Positions 48,339-57,354 of a stretch of DNA of 64,000 nt are shown piece by piece (position 1 is the first letter of the stretch; every line of letters starts with the position of its first letter). Source of the DNA: an uncultured OCS116 cluster bacterium (GTDB taxonomy: Bacteria > Pseudomonadota > Alphaproteobacteria > Rhizobiales > TMED25); assembly GCA_902633855.1 (NCBI GenBank), contig CACPHU010000001.1, positions 1 through 64,000 on the forward strand, written 5' to 3'. Both the position numbers and the translations under genes were made by a program. The notes beneath the pieces are model-generated. The model searched no databases and was not told the origin of the DNA. It worked only from the letters and a program-made list of their open reading frames with translations.

Positions 48339-49466
48339 CTAGACACGCATTGGCATCAAGACGTAAAGCGTCGCCTCATCATTTGGATCTAGAACTAAAC
48401 AAGGAGAATTTGGTTCAGAAAATAAAAGCTTTACGGAATCACCGCTTAATTGCGATAAAATATCTAACAAATATTTTGAATTGAAGCCAATCTCAAAATC
48501 ATCACCCTTAAAATCTACTGATATTTCTTCAATTGCAGTTCCAGCTTCAGGGCTAGTAACCGACAAGGTAAGACTGTTATTATTCAAAGACAATTTAACT
48601 GCTCGCCCGCGTTCGCTCGATAACGTTGCCACTCTATCTACGGCGTTGGTAAGTATACTTGTTTTCACTGACATTGCTTTATCATTTTGGAATGGTATCA
48701 CCCGTTGATAATCTGGAAATGTTCCATCTATTACTTTAGAAGTTACTTCAATATTATTAAAAACAAACTTTAATTTATTTTCGGAAATCTTAACCTCAAC
48801 ATCTCCATCATTTTCAAGCGTCAACTTTTGTATTTCAGCGATTGTTTTTCTTGGGATAATGATCCCTGGCATACCTAATGCTCCTTCAGGTAAAGTTAAT
48901 TCCGCCTGTGCTAGGCGATGACCGTCAGTGGATACAGTTCTTAGGGTTGAAATTTTATCTCCATTTATTGGCTTTGACTCATGAAAGTAAATACCATTCA
49001 GGTAGTACCGTGTTTCTTCATTTGAAATAGCAAATCTTGTTTTCTCAATCAATCTGTTCAATTCACCACTTACAATTGTGAAAGCATGAGAAAATTCATT
49101 ATCTGATATTTCTGGGAAGTCTGATCGTGGAAGTGTTTGAAGTTTGAAGTTTGATTTACCTGACTTTATTGTTAAATGATCTTGACTGTCGTCTTTTGAC
49201 AGAGTTATTTCAGATGAGTCAGGTAATTTTCTAATTATATCATAAACAAGGTGGGCCGGAGCAGTTAAGCTCCCACCTTTTTCAATTTTTGCATCAATTT
49301 CTTCAATTAGTTCGATGTCTAGATCTGTTGCGATTAATTTCAAACCAACACCTTCTGCAATAATTAGAATATTTGCAAGTATCGGTATTGTGTTCCTTCT
49401 TTCAACAACATTTTGTACATGAGTGAGTGCTTTTAGGAACTGATTTTTTTGAAGTATTGCTTCCAT
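48339..49466 (-). CDS. dnaN: DNA polymerase III beta sliding clamp
   Basis: A 375-residue clamp that tethers the replicase to DNA. Three repeated domains can be traced, from FLKALTHVQNVVERRNTIPILANIL to the C-terminal SPCLVLDPNDEATLYVLMPMRV, the hydrophobic pocket that binds replication proteins. It follows dnaA by 99 bp, the classic dnaA-dnaN order, in a gap that could hold its own promoter. Confidence 0.97.
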   Translation of the reverse strand: MEAILQKNQFLKALTHVQNVVERRNTIPILANILIIAEGVGLKLIATDLDIELIEEIDAKIEKGGSLTAPAHLVYDIIRKLPDSSEITLSKDDSQDHLTIKSGKSNFKLQTLPRSDFPEISDNEFSHAFTIVSGELNRLIEKTRFAISNEETRYYLNGIYFHESKPINGDKISTLRTVSTDGHRLAQAELTLPEGALGMPGIIIPRKTIAEIQKLTLENDGDVEVKISENKLKFVFNNIEVTSKVIDGTFPDYQRVIPFQNDKAMSVKTSILTNAVDRVATLSSERGRAVKLSLNNNSLTLSVTSPEAGTAIEEISVDFKGDDFEIGFNSKYLLDILSQLSGDSVKLLFSEPNSPCLVLDPNDEATLYVLMPMRV

Positions 49467-49565
49467 CAGAGTTTTCGATTAATTACTTATAATATGCTAA
49501 GAATATAAAAATATTAGCTTACATACCAATATTTATTGCAATAATTGACAGAAAATATTATTCAG

Positions 49566-50993
49566 TCACTCTTTAAGGGAGTTTTCAAGTGTGGTAATAG
49601 ATTCCCTAATACTTGGATTTGTTTTTATCAGTTTTTCAATTTTTCTGACTGCGTGAAGCACAGTGGTGTGATCTCTGCCTCCAAATTTTCTTCCAATCTC
49701 AGGAAGAGAGCGAGTAGTTAGGACTTTCGCTAAATACATTCCAATTTGTCTTGGGTAGACTATTGTTTTATGTCGTCGGGATGATAAAATGTCCTGTTTT
49801 GTTACGTTAAAATGTCCACTAATTGTCCTTAACACATCTTCGATCATAATTTGCCTATTTTGTTCTTCGCTAATTAGGTCTTGGATCGATAGGGCAGCCT
49901 CTTCAACTGTAATTGGTCTTTTATTAAGGCTGTGAGCCGCAATAATTCTATTCATCGCCCCCTCAAGCTCCCTCCCGGAGCTTTGAATCCTGCGCGCGAG
50001 AAAATCTAGTACAGATGGTGATATTTCGATACGCGTGTTGCCGCGTAATGTTTGAGAGAGTTTTTTTTCAAGGATGCCCCGTCTTATATCGAAATCAGTA
50101 GGACCTATTTGTGCAACCAATCCACCTGATAATCTTGATCTCATTCTATCGTCTAACATTTCAAGTTTTGAAGGGGCTGAGTCACCAGCAATTACAATCT
50201 GATGCTTAGAAGTGTCAAGTGCATTGAATATGTGACAGAATTCTTGTTGAACGGATTTACCTTGTAGAAATTGCATATCATCGATTAGGAGTAAATCAAC
50301 ATCTGCAAATAGTTTTTTAAAACTGATAGTATCTTTTGATTTTACTGCTTCCACAAACGAACTCATGAACCTGACGGCGGATAAGAATAAAACCTTTCTC
50401 TCAGGGTGTCTGGCTCTAGACTCCCATGCTATTGCATTCAATAAGTGCGTTTTTCCAGTTCCAACTGGTCCGTGTATGTATAAAGGATTAAATTCTACAG
50501 GTATATTTTTTTGGGGCTGAGAAACCCGCATTGATGCTGCATGGGCGAGTGCATTCGACCTACCAACAACATAATTGCTAAAAGTATATCTTCTATCTAG
50601 AGGCGAACTTGTGTTTATAAGGGAGTTTTCATCTGTATTATCAAGCATTATTGTATTCTGCAAACCAGGTAATGAGCCATCATTATCATTTGCAGAGCTT
50701 TTTGTTTTTTCACCATGAGTACGGACTCTTAATTCAATATGATTTAAATCTGAAATTTCTTGTTTCCAGATTTCGGTTAGTTTTTCAGAGTATCTTGATT
50801 TGATCCAACTTTTTAAAAACAGTGTTGGTAATGACAATGTTAAAGTTCCATTTTCAAAGCCATGAACTTCCATTCTAGCAAACCAACTGTTATATAGATC
50901 GTCTCCTATTTGAATGCGTAAATTATTACTCACCTTATTCCAGCTATCATCGATATTGATTTTTTTATTGGGGGTGTTTATTGTTGTATCCAT
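49566..50993 (-). CDS. dnaA: Chromosomal replication initiator DnaA
   Basis: A 475-residue AAA+ initiator. Walker A is GPVGTGKT at residues 175-182, Walker B LLIDDMQFL, and the DNA-binding signature GGRDHTTVLHAVRKIE is at the C-terminus. The ATG at 50993 is chosen because GAGGGG lies five bases before it; a longer frame starting 21 bases upstream would open with MEIRGVA and has no support. It overlaps the 3' end of the rhodanese gene by 16 bp. The gene lies 19 kb from the candidate origin, as is normal in alphaproteobacteria. Confidence 0.97.
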   Translation of the reverse strand: MDTTINTPNKKINIDDSWNKVSNNLRIQIGDDLYNSWFARMEVHGFENGTLTLSLPTLFLKSWIKSRYSEKLTEIWKQEISDLNHIELRVRTHGEKTKSSANDNDGSLPGLQNTIMLDNTDENSLINTSSPLDRRYTFSNYVVGRSNALAHAASMRVSQPQKNIPVEFNPLYIHGPVGTGKTHLLNAIAWESRARHPERKVLFLSAVRFMSSFVEAVKSKDTISFKKLFADVDLLLIDDMQFLQGKSVQQEFCHIFNALDTSKHQIVIAGDSAPSKLEMLDDRMRSRLSGGLVAQIGPTDFDIRRGILEKKLSQTLRGNTRIEISPSVLDFLARRIQSSGRELEGAMNRIIAAHSLNKRPITVEEAALSIQDLISEEQNRQIMIEDVLRTISGHFNVTKQDILSSRRHKTIVYPRQIGMYLAKVLTTRSLPEIGRKFGGRDHTTVLHAVRKIEKLIKTNPSIRESITTLENSLKE

Positions 50994-51433
50994 GGCAACC
51001 CCTCGAATTTCCATCCATTCACATTAGCCCGATGATGAGACTCGTCGGGATCACCTTCAAACCCTGAAGCGATATTATAGCAATTGATCCATCCGTATTG
51101 TGCCATCAATGTCGCGGCTCTCGCGCTTCTGGCGCCGGAGCGACATAAAAAAACTACATGACGTTCTTTATTAGGAGAGTCTTTAATTATGACCTCTTCA
51201 AGCTCAGCGACGAAATTCTCATTCAAATTACCGCCAGGAAAAAACTGCTGTTCAATGTTGATAAACGTTTTTTTTAGTGATGAGAGGTCTGGGTAACCAA
51301 CATAATTTAATTCAGCTTTGGTTCGAACATCAACAAGTAAACTCTCATTATAATTCTCAAGTATGGACCAAGCAGTCTTTGGATCAATGTCCCCCGCGTA
51401 TTCTACAGTATTATTGAATGTATCGATGTGCAT
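50978..51433 (-). CDS. Rhodanese-domain protein
   Basis: A 151-residue single-domain sulfurtransferase-like protein. It has the start AWSILENYNESLLVDVRT, the active-site loop VFLCRSGARSARAA with the catalytic cysteine, and the ending GWKFEGLPWIQQ. The rhodanese CxxxxRS loop suggests persulfide chemistry, but the sulfur acceptor is unknown. It ends 16 bp inside dnaA, so the two are translated from the same transcript. Confidence 0.9.
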   Translation of the reverse strand: MHIDTFNNTVEYAGDIDPKTAWSILENYNESLLVDVRTKAELNYVGYPDLSSLKKTFINIEQQFFPGGNLNENFVAELEEVIIKDSPNKERHVVFLCRSGARSARAATLMAQYGWINCYNIASGFEGDPDESHHRANVNGWKFEGLPWIQQ

Positions 51434-51543
51434 TTGACTTTTGATCCCTATCTAGAATGGTGTTTTTGGTTATAACACTCGGATAATCCTTTGAAATTAT
51501 CATGATTACTATATGTAAATATAAATTTATTGGAAAGACTATT

Positions 51544-51573
51544 TTTATATATTCAGTATACTGAATATATAAA
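51544..51573 (-). promoter_or_regulatory. Perfect 30-bp palindrome overlapping a candidate promoter of rhodanese-dnaA
   Basis: Fifteen bases on each side of the centre at 51558/51559 are exactly complementary, with core TTCAGTATACTGAA. Its right end overlaps the candidate -10 hexamer (51566-51571), the position expected of a repressor operator. The binding protein is not known. Transcription would run left into rhodanese and dnaA. Confidence 0.5.
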
Positions 51574-51821
51574 TTTTATAAAATAAAGTTATCAACCAAT
51601 ATTTATAAATACTGACAACTGACTGTAGAACAATAATAAATTTAAATTATGATTTGCGTAGGTTTAATTGGAAATTTTATTTAAAATTTTACATTTTTTT
51701 TTTTCAAAAAATGAATAATCTCCATACCTTTTTTATGACTTTGACACTTTAATTATAAGTTATTGAAATAGAATAATAATTTAGAAGCATCAAAAAAAGT
51801 TGAAATATTAATGGATGCTTC

Positions 51822-51861
51822 AAAAAAAAATTTACAACTTTGCCAGTTTAATAATTGCAAA
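51822..51861 (-). terminator. Possible terminator after rpsT
   Basis: On the minus strand TTTGCAA and TTGTAAA (plus 51855-51861 and 51831-51837) can form a 7-bp stem with one G-U pair and a 17-base loop, followed at once by nine T. The loop is long and the stem AU-rich, so strength is doubtful. Confidence 0.4.
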
Positions 51862-51872
51862 TTAGATATTTT

Positions 51873-52133
51873 TTATGAGTTTATGAGTTTTTTTGTGAGA
51901 CGTGATATCTTTCTTGAGGCCATTTTTTTGTTAAATGCTCCTTTTTGTGCACCTCTCATGAGTTGCTTCTCAGCATTCAGGAGAGCTTCCTTAGCATTTT
52001 TCTTATCACCAGCCTCGATACTTGCTTCTGCTTTTTTGACAAATGTGCGAACTGAACTTCTTCTCATCTTATTGATGAGGGTGCGTCTTTCAATCTTACG
52101 CACCATTTTTTTTGCTGATTTTGTATTTGCCAA
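51873..52133 (-). CDS. rpsT: 30S ribosomal protein S20
   Basis: An 86-residue, very basic helical protein that binds 16S rRNA. MANTKSAKKMVRKIERRTL and the MRRSSVRTFVKKAEASIEAG helix match S20. Its place near dnaA and mutM is usual in alphaproteobacteria. An inverted repeat of CTGAATAT/ATATTCAG lies 25-54 bp upstream of the start. Confidence 0.95.
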   Translation of the reverse strand: MANTKSAKKMVRKIERRTLINKMRRSSVRTFVKKAEASIEAGDKKNAKEALLNAEKQLMRGAQKGAFNKKMASRKISRLTKKLINS

Positions 52134-52157
52134 CTTTACATTCCTTTTGATTAATAT

Positions 52158-52187
52158 CTGAATATATAGAGATTGAATGATATTCAG
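52158..52187 (-). repeat. Inverted repeat upstream of rpsT
   Basis: CTGAATAT (52158-52165) and ATATTCAG (52180-52187) are perfect arms separated by 14 bases. The same 8-mer forms the inner arms of the palindrome at 51544-51573, in the opposite order. It lies in the promoter or leader region of rpsT. Confidence 0.35.
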
Positions 52188-52203
52188 TCAACTCAATAAT
52201 GCA

Positions 52204-52950
52204 TTAATCTTTGAATTGAGGCTTCCTTCTTTCAAGAAAAGCGTTCATCCCTTCAATACCGTTGGCACCTTTCAATAATCTCATGAATTCATTTTTTTCA
52301 GCAATTAGTCCCACTGACAGATTATCACAAGAATCCTTAATTAATTTTTTTGTTGAAATTATTGCCTCGATTGGATTTAAGGATATTCTATCAGCAAGCT
52401 GGAGTGCATTTTTTATTAATTCACCAGTGTCGTAGGTGTGATTAATAAGACCAATATCTTTTGCCTCCTCCGCTGTAATAGAATTTCCTGTCAAACACAT
52501 CTCCATTGCGATGCCCTTCCCAATCTTCCATGGCAGCCGCTGTGTTCCACCACCTCCACAAATAAGTCCCAAGCTAATTTCAGGTTGCGCAAATTTCGCC
52601 TCTTTTGATGCTAGGATAATATCACACATTAGTAGTAATTCATTACCACCGCCAAAAGCTATACCGCTTACTGCAGCAATTATTGGTTTTTTTACAGTAT
52701 CAATGAACTCCCATGACCTAATGAATTCTGGATTAGAAGCAAGTTCATTTATGTCAGCGCCTGCACTAAAGTTTTCCGATCCAGAAATTACGATGCACTT
52801 GATTAATTCTGATTGATCGCATTGTTTCAGCGCATCTATAAGTTCATCAGTTAGTTCAGAGTTTAGCGCGTTATATTTATTTTTCCTGTTGAGGATTATG
52901 TGCATCACACAATCATTATACTTCTCAATTAAAATATTTTTATATTTCAT
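52204..52950 (-). CDS. Enoyl-CoA hydratase/isomerase family protein
   Basis: A 248-residue crotonase-fold protein. SENFSAGADINELA and GIAFGGGNELLLMCDIILAS form the oxyanion hole, and AQPEISLGLICGGGGTQRLP contains the glutamate that activates water, so hydratase activity is plausible. The exact acyl substrate is not clear. It overlaps mutM by 4 bp, an order common beside mutM-ubiE in alphaproteobacteria. Confidence 0.9.
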   Translation of the reverse strand: MKYKNILIEKYNDCVMHIILNRKNKYNALNSELTDELIDALKQCDQSELIKCIVISGSENFSAGADINELASNPEFIRSWEFIDTVKKPIIAAVSGIAFGGGNELLLMCDIILASKEAKFAQPEISLGLICGGGGTQRLPWKIGKGIAMEMCLTGNSITAEEAKDIGLINHTYDTGELIKNALQLADRISLNPIEAIISTKKLIKDSCDNLSVGLIAEKNEFMRLLKGANGIEGMNAFLERRKPQFKD

Positions 52951-53798
52951 CTATTTCTCATTTTTTGGCATTTCGTGCAATAAAAAGTGGATCTCCCTGT
53001 CTGAACAATTTTTTTTATTTTTGCGCTACAATTTTGACTGTTGCATGTCATATTTTCTCTATTATATACATTAAACTTATATTGGAAATAGCCACTCTCA
53101 CCTTTCACGTTCTTATGGTCCCTTATCGTTGAACCGCCGACCTTAATAGCATCATGCAATATAAATTTAATGGAAGAAATTAGATCGCCAGTTTTTATTT
53201 TATTTTTCACCACTTTTCCTGACTCCATCATTGGCGATATTTTTGCTCTAAATAATGCTTCAGATGCATAGATATTTCCTATACCACCCACGATCTTCTG
53301 ATTTAATAGTGCGCTTTTAATATTGGTAACCCTATTTTTGAGGGACTCTTGTAAATATTTTATATCAAATTCATCACTTAAGGCGTCGGGACCTAATTCT
53401 GCTTTGAGTTTTTTAATTTCAACTTTCTGAGGGTTTACAAGTTTAAAAAATCCAAACTTCCTTATATCAATGTAGTCAATTTCTGATTGATCAGACATTT
53501 TGAACCTCAATCGTACATGTTTGTTGTCGCTGTGACCCATTTTTTGAGCATCTATTAAAAAATTCCCAGTCATTCCGAGGTGAATTAGTAAAGAATAATT
53601 ATTTTCAAGGTCAACAATAATATATTTTGCAATTCTGCTTATATTAGTGACTCGTTGATTTTTTATACTCTCTGCTAAATTATGTGGTATTTTATATCTG
53701 AGTTTGTTGGTAAAGACTTCTATAGAATGGAAAGTTTTATCTATTAAGTAATCTGATAGATTATTTTTAATTATTTCCACTTCAGGTAATTCCGGCAT
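52947..53798 (-). CDS. mutM: Formamidopyrimidine-DNA glycosylase
   Basis: A 283-residue Fpg/Nei glycosylase-lyase excising oxidised purines. The true N-terminus is MPELPEVEIIKNNL, with Pro2 and Glu3 catalytic; the frame extends five codons further but that would bury the proline. HLGMTGNFLID, the H2TH helix region GGIGNIYASEALFRAKISP and the zinc finger C-x5-C-x16-C-x2-C (CNSQNC, YCTKCQ) are all present. It diverges from ubiE. Confidence 0.95.
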   Translation of the reverse strand: MPELPEVEIIKNNLSDYLIDKTFHSIEVFTNKLRYKIPHNLAESIKNQRVTNISRIAKYIIVDLENNYSLLIHLGMTGNFLIDAQKMGHSDNKHVRLRFKMSDQSEIDYIDIRKFGFFKLVNPQKVEIKKLKAELGPDALSDEFDIKYLQESLKNRVTNIKSALLNQKIVGGIGNIYASEALFRAKISPMMESGKVVKNKIKTGDLISSIKFILHDAIKVGGSTIRDHKNVKGESGYFQYKFNVYNRENMTCNSQNCSAKIKKIVQTGRSTFYCTKCQKMRNR

Positions 53799-53860
53799 TT
53801 TATCAATAATCAAATATTTTTAGTATTTCACTTTTATAAACAAAGCACTAAATAATAGAT

Positions 53861-54622
53861 ATGGCAAATAATAAAAAATACTTTTTTGGGGATACCGAAG
53901 TATCGAAGGAAGATAAAGTAAAAAAGGTTAACGAAGTCTTCGATTCTGTCGCAAAAAGATACGATATCATGAATGATATATTATCATTTGGTGCGCATCG
54001 TCTCTGGAAGGCAATTCTAGTTAATTCAATCTCAAATATAATATCTTCCAGAAGAGAATTTCGTTATCTAGACTTGGCTTGTGGAACAGGTGATATAGGG
54101 TACAAGTTATTAGATAAGAAATTAAAAAATATTAATGTATTAATGATGGATATTAATGAAAAAATGCTCGAGCAGGCAACAAAAAGAAAAGAATACCTTG
54201 AGCACAAGAAAAGCATAGATTTTATAGTTTCAGACGCAGAAAATATACCGCTTGCCAGCAACTCAATTGATTGTATAGCAATTGCTTTTGGTATAAGGAA
54301 CGTTGCATCAATAGAAAACGCTTTATTCGAAATAAATAGGGTTTTAAAGTGCGGGGGAAAATTTCTTTGTTTAGAATTCTCCAATGTAGAAGTTCCATTA
54401 TTAAAAAAATTTTATGGCTTCTACTCAAAAAATATAATTCCGCAGATTGGAAGCTATATAGTGAAAGATCGAAGATCATATCAATACCTCGTTGAGAGTA
54501 TTGAACGATTTCCAAAGCAAGATGAGTTAACTGACTTATTTACAAAGTCAGGATTTATTAATTCTAAATATATAAACTTATCTGGAGGTATTGCATGCAT
54601 CCACTCAGGATGGAAAATGTAA
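53861..54622 (+). CDS. ubiE: Ubiquinone/menaquinone biosynthesis C-methyltransferase UbiE
   Basis: A 253-residue SAM-dependent methyltransferase for the quinone ring. It has KVNEVFDSVAKRYDIMNDIL, the SAM loop YLDLACGTGDIGYKLL, DAENIPLASNSIDCIAIAFG and the CLEFSNVEVPLLKKFYGFY block. ubiB follows by 10 bp. With ubiB and the UbiH-family gene this points to ubiquinone synthesis. Confidence 0.95.
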   Translation: MANNKKYFFGDTEVSKEDKVKKVNEVFDSVAKRYDIMNDILSFGAHRLWKAILVNSISNIISSRREFRYLDLACGTGDIGYKLLDKKLKNINVLMMDINEKMLEQATKRKEYLEHKKSIDFIVSDAENIPLASNSIDCIAIAFGIRNVASIENALFEINRVLKCGGKFLCLEFSNVEVPLLKKFYGFYSKNIIPQIGSYIVKDRRSYQYLVESIERFPKQDELTDLFTKSGFINSKYINLSGGIACIHSGWKM

Positions 54623-54632
54623 GAAAAAATTT

Positions 54633-56144
54633 ATGCGTTATTTCACTCACTTATTTCAGATCATAAAAGTTGGTTATTTGTTCACCAGATGTGAGCTTCC
54701 AGATAACTTCCTTCCCAAAAACAACAAGTCTTTACTAAATAAACTATTGAATTATAATAAAAAAAAGAAGAAAACATTCAGTAGTACTCTTGAAAGCTTG
54801 GGGCCAGCCTATATTAAACTCGGACAATTTCTTGCTACAAGACCAGATATAATTGGTTCAAAATTTGCTAAGGAATTAGCAAATCTTCAGGATGATCTTC
54901 CAAAGTTTGATAAAAAAATTTCAGAAGAGATTATCGAGTCGGAGTTTAATACAAACATCCATAATGTCTTTGCTGAATTTGATGCGCCAATAGCGGCTGC
55001 ATCAATAGCTCAAGTCCATACTGGAAAATTATCAGATAACCAAAAAGTTGCTGTGAAAATCGTGAGACCAAATATTGAAGAAAAGTTCGATAAGGATTTT
55101 GACTTCTTTTACTTTCTTGCCGACTTTATGGAAAGCTTTAATCCGGATCTTAAAAGACTGAGATTTAAAGAGTCAATACAAACAATGCAGAGGTCGGTTC
55201 AAATGGAGATGGATCTGAGGTATGAGGCCGCTGCAATCTCCGAGATAAATACAAATATGAATGAAAATGATGAGTATGTTGTACCAAGAATATTTTGGGA
55301 GAAAACCACAAAAAAAATACTTACTATTGAATGGGTAGACGGAATATCAGTTAGAGATAGGGAAAAATTAATTGAAAAAAAATATGATCCAAAAGATTTG
55401 GCAAGAATAATAATTCAGTCATTTTTAACTCAAGCTTTAAGAAATGGATTTTTCCATGCAGATATGCATCAGGGCAATCTCTTGATTAACGAAGCAGGCA
55501 AACTCGTCATATTAGATTTTGGTATAATGGGAAGATTAGGTGAAAAAGAACAAAATTTTCTAGCCGAGATTTTGTGGGGTCTTATCACAAAAAACTACAA
55601 AAGAGCAGCAGAGGTCCACTTCGAGGCTGGTTATGTACCCGATGATCAAAAGCTTGACGAATTTAGCCAAGCATTGAGAGCAATTGGTGAGCCATTATCT
55701 GGGAAGAATGCAAATGATATTTCCATGGCAAATGTATTAACTCAATTATTTGAAGTTACCGAACAATTTAATATGGAAACAAGACCAGAGCTTTTACTGC
55801 TACAAAAAACAATGGTAGTTACAGAGGGTGTTGCAAGGGATCTGGATCCCGAGCTTAATATGTGGGATATTGCTGAGCCCATTGTAAAAAAATGGATGGA
55901 AAATAAAATATCACCCGATACGAAAATAAAGCAGGGGATTGAGGGTTTATCGAGGTTTGGTATTGCTATCAGCGAGCTCCCCAACTTTTTAAATGATGCT
56001 AGGAAAACGAACGAGACTTTTAACAGGTTTCTTGAAGAAAGCCAATCTAGAAGTAGACAGAGTCAAAATTACTTTAAGAGAAATAGTTTTTGGATTATAA
56101 CAGTTGTAGCTTTGATCTTGTTGGTAATTTTGATCACTGGATAA
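54633..56144 (+). CDS. ubiB: Ubiquinone biosynthesis atypical kinase/ATPase UbiB
   Basis: A 503-residue ABC1/ADCK-family protein. It has the family's inhibitory KxGQ-type motif (IKLGQFLATRPD), PIAAASIAQVHTGKL as the modified P-loop, HADMHQGNLLI and LDFGIMGRL, and a C-terminal membrane span (FWIITVVALILLVILIT). The ATG at 54633 gives the normal MRYFTHLFQIIKVG start; an upstream TTG overlapping ubiE is less likely. It precedes coaBC by 5 bp. Confidence 0.93.
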   Translation: MRYFTHLFQIIKVGYLFTRCELPDNFLPKNNKSLLNKLLNYNKKKKKTFSSTLESLGPAYIKLGQFLATRPDIIGSKFAKELANLQDDLPKFDKKISEEIIESEFNTNIHNVFAEFDAPIAAASIAQVHTGKLSDNQKVAVKIVRPNIEEKFDKDFDFFYFLADFMESFNPDLKRLRFKESIQTMQRSVQMEMDLRYEAAAISEINTNMNENDEYVVPRIFWEKTTKKILTIEWVDGISVRDREKLIEKKYDPKDLARIIIQSFLTQALRNGFFHADMHQGNLLINEAGKLVILDFGIMGRLGEKEQNFLAEILWGLITKNYKRAAEVHFEAGYVPDDQKLDEFSQALRAIGEPLSGKNANDISMANVLTQLFEVTEQFNMETRPELLLLQKTMVVTEGVARDLDPELNMWDIAEPIVKKWMENKISPDTKIKQGIEGLSRFGIAISELPNFLNDARKTNETFNRFLEESQSRSRQSQNYFKRNSFWIITVVALILLVILITG

Positions 56145-56149
56145 AAAAA

Positions 56150-57349
56150 ATGCAAGAGCTAAAAAACAAAAAAATACTTTTAATAATTGGCGGAGGCATC
56201 GCCGCCTATAAGAGTCTTGAATTGATTAGATCCCTAAAAAAGTATGGATCACAATTAGAAGTTATACTCACAAGTTCTGGCAGGAAGTTTGTTACTGAGT
56301 TGAGTGTTTCACAACTTGCGGAGCGAGAAGTTCATACAGATTTATTTGATCTTAAGAGTGAACTTAAAATGGGACATATAAACCTGTCGAGAAATGCTGA
56401 CATAATAGTTGTTGCACCTGCAACTGCCAATTTGATATCACGTCTGGCACATGGGATGGCAGATGAACTAGCCACCGCTACACTGCTCGCATCAAATAAA
56501 CCAATAATCATAGTTCCCGCTATGAATCCACAAATGTGGAATAATCCAGCAACGCAAAAAAACCTCATGAGTATAAAAAAATTTGGCTACCACTTTTGTG
56601 GACCTGAAATTGGTGAGACTGCTTGTGGAGAAAATGGAATGGGTAGAATGGAGGAGCCATCGTCGATTGTTCACTATATTAATGAGTATTTTTCAAAAAA
56701 AAATAAACTCAAGAATAAAAAAGCTTTCGTAACAGCCGGTCCAACTATTGAGCCAATTGATCCTGTGAGATACATATCAAATAATTCTTCGGGAAAACAG
56801 GGATACGCAATAGCTTCTGCGCTATCGAAATACGGAGCCAACACAACTTTAATCAGCGGACCCTCATTTGAGAAAGCTCCAGAAGGAGTCGAGTTAATTA
56901 AAGTTAAAACTGCAATGGAGATGTTAGATGCTGTAAAAAGCTGCTCTCCTGCGGATATTGGTATCTTTGCGGCTGCAGTCGTTGACTGGAAGATCAAAGA
57001 ATACAAAGATCACAAAATAAAAAAAAATGGATATGATAGAATGCTGGAGCTTATTGAAAATGTTAGTGTTATTCAGGGTGTTGTGAAAAATAATAGCCTC
57101 AAGCCAGAATTATCCATTGGATTTGCTGCCGAAACAGAGAATATTTACGAAAATGCTAAAGAAAAACACTCAAAAAATGATTTAGATTGGCTTCTTGCAA
57201 ATGATGTTTCAGAAGATCAAGATGTTTTTAATGGTGACTATAATAGTATAGTTTTTTTTGATAGATCAGGGTCAGAGACATGGCAGAGGATGCCAAAAGT
57301 TGACGTTGCAGAAAAGTTAGTGAACAAAATTAGTGAATATTTTCAATAA
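56150..57349 (+). CDS. coaBC: Bifunctional phosphopantothenoylcysteine decarboxylase/synthetase
   Basis: A 399-residue flavoprotein making 4'-phosphopantetheine. The CoaC half has LLIIGGGIAAYKSLELIRSL, GHINLSRNADIIVVAPATAN with the catalytic histidine, PAMNPQMWNNPA and GETACGENGMGRM with the substrate clamp cysteine; the CoaB half has TAGPTIEPIDPVRYISNNSS. The ATG at 56150 is favoured over an upstream TTG overlapping ubiB. dut follows by 5 bp, a widespread bacterial pair. Confidence 0.95.
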   Translation: MQELKNKKILLIIGGGIAAYKSLELIRSLKKYGSQLEVILTSSGRKFVTELSVSQLAEREVHTDLFDLKSELKMGHINLSRNADIIVVAPATANLISRLAHGMADELATATLLASNKPIIIVPAMNPQMWNNPATQKNLMSIKKFGYHFCGPEIGETACGENGMGRMEEPSSIVHYINEYFSKKNKLKNKKAFVTAGPTIEPIDPVRYISNNSSGKQGYAIASALSKYGANTTLISGPSFEKAPEGVELIKVKTAMEMLDAVKSCSPADIGIFAAAVVDWKIKEYKDHKIKKNGYDRMLELIENVSVIQGVVKNNSLKPELSIGFAAETENIYENAKEKHSKNDLDWLLANDVSEDQDVFNGDYNSIVFFDRSGSETWQRMPKVDVAEKLVNKISEYFQ

Positions 57350-57354
57350 CTATT

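Larger units (their letters stand above)
51434..51872. other. AT-rich non-coding spacer between rpsT and rhodanese-dnaA
   Basis: No convincing coding frame or RNA gene is seen in these 439 bp. It holds a perfect 30-bp palindrome (51544-51573), a probable minus-strand promoter (TTGATA at 51590-51595, TATATA at 51566-51571, 18-bp spacing), an 8-bp inverted repeat GAAGCATC/GATGCTTC at 51784-51821, and a weak terminator for rpsT at 51822-51861. Confidence 0.7.

Noticed and set aside
51784-51821. GAAGCATC/GATGCTTC inverted repeat as the rpsT terminator
   Set aside because: On the transcribed strand the T-rich tracts come before and within the loop rather than after the stem, so it does not fit an intrinsic terminator.
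51811-52161. A 116-codon plus-strand frame over rpsT
   Set aside because: Mirrors the basic codons of ribosomal protein S20 and matches nothing.
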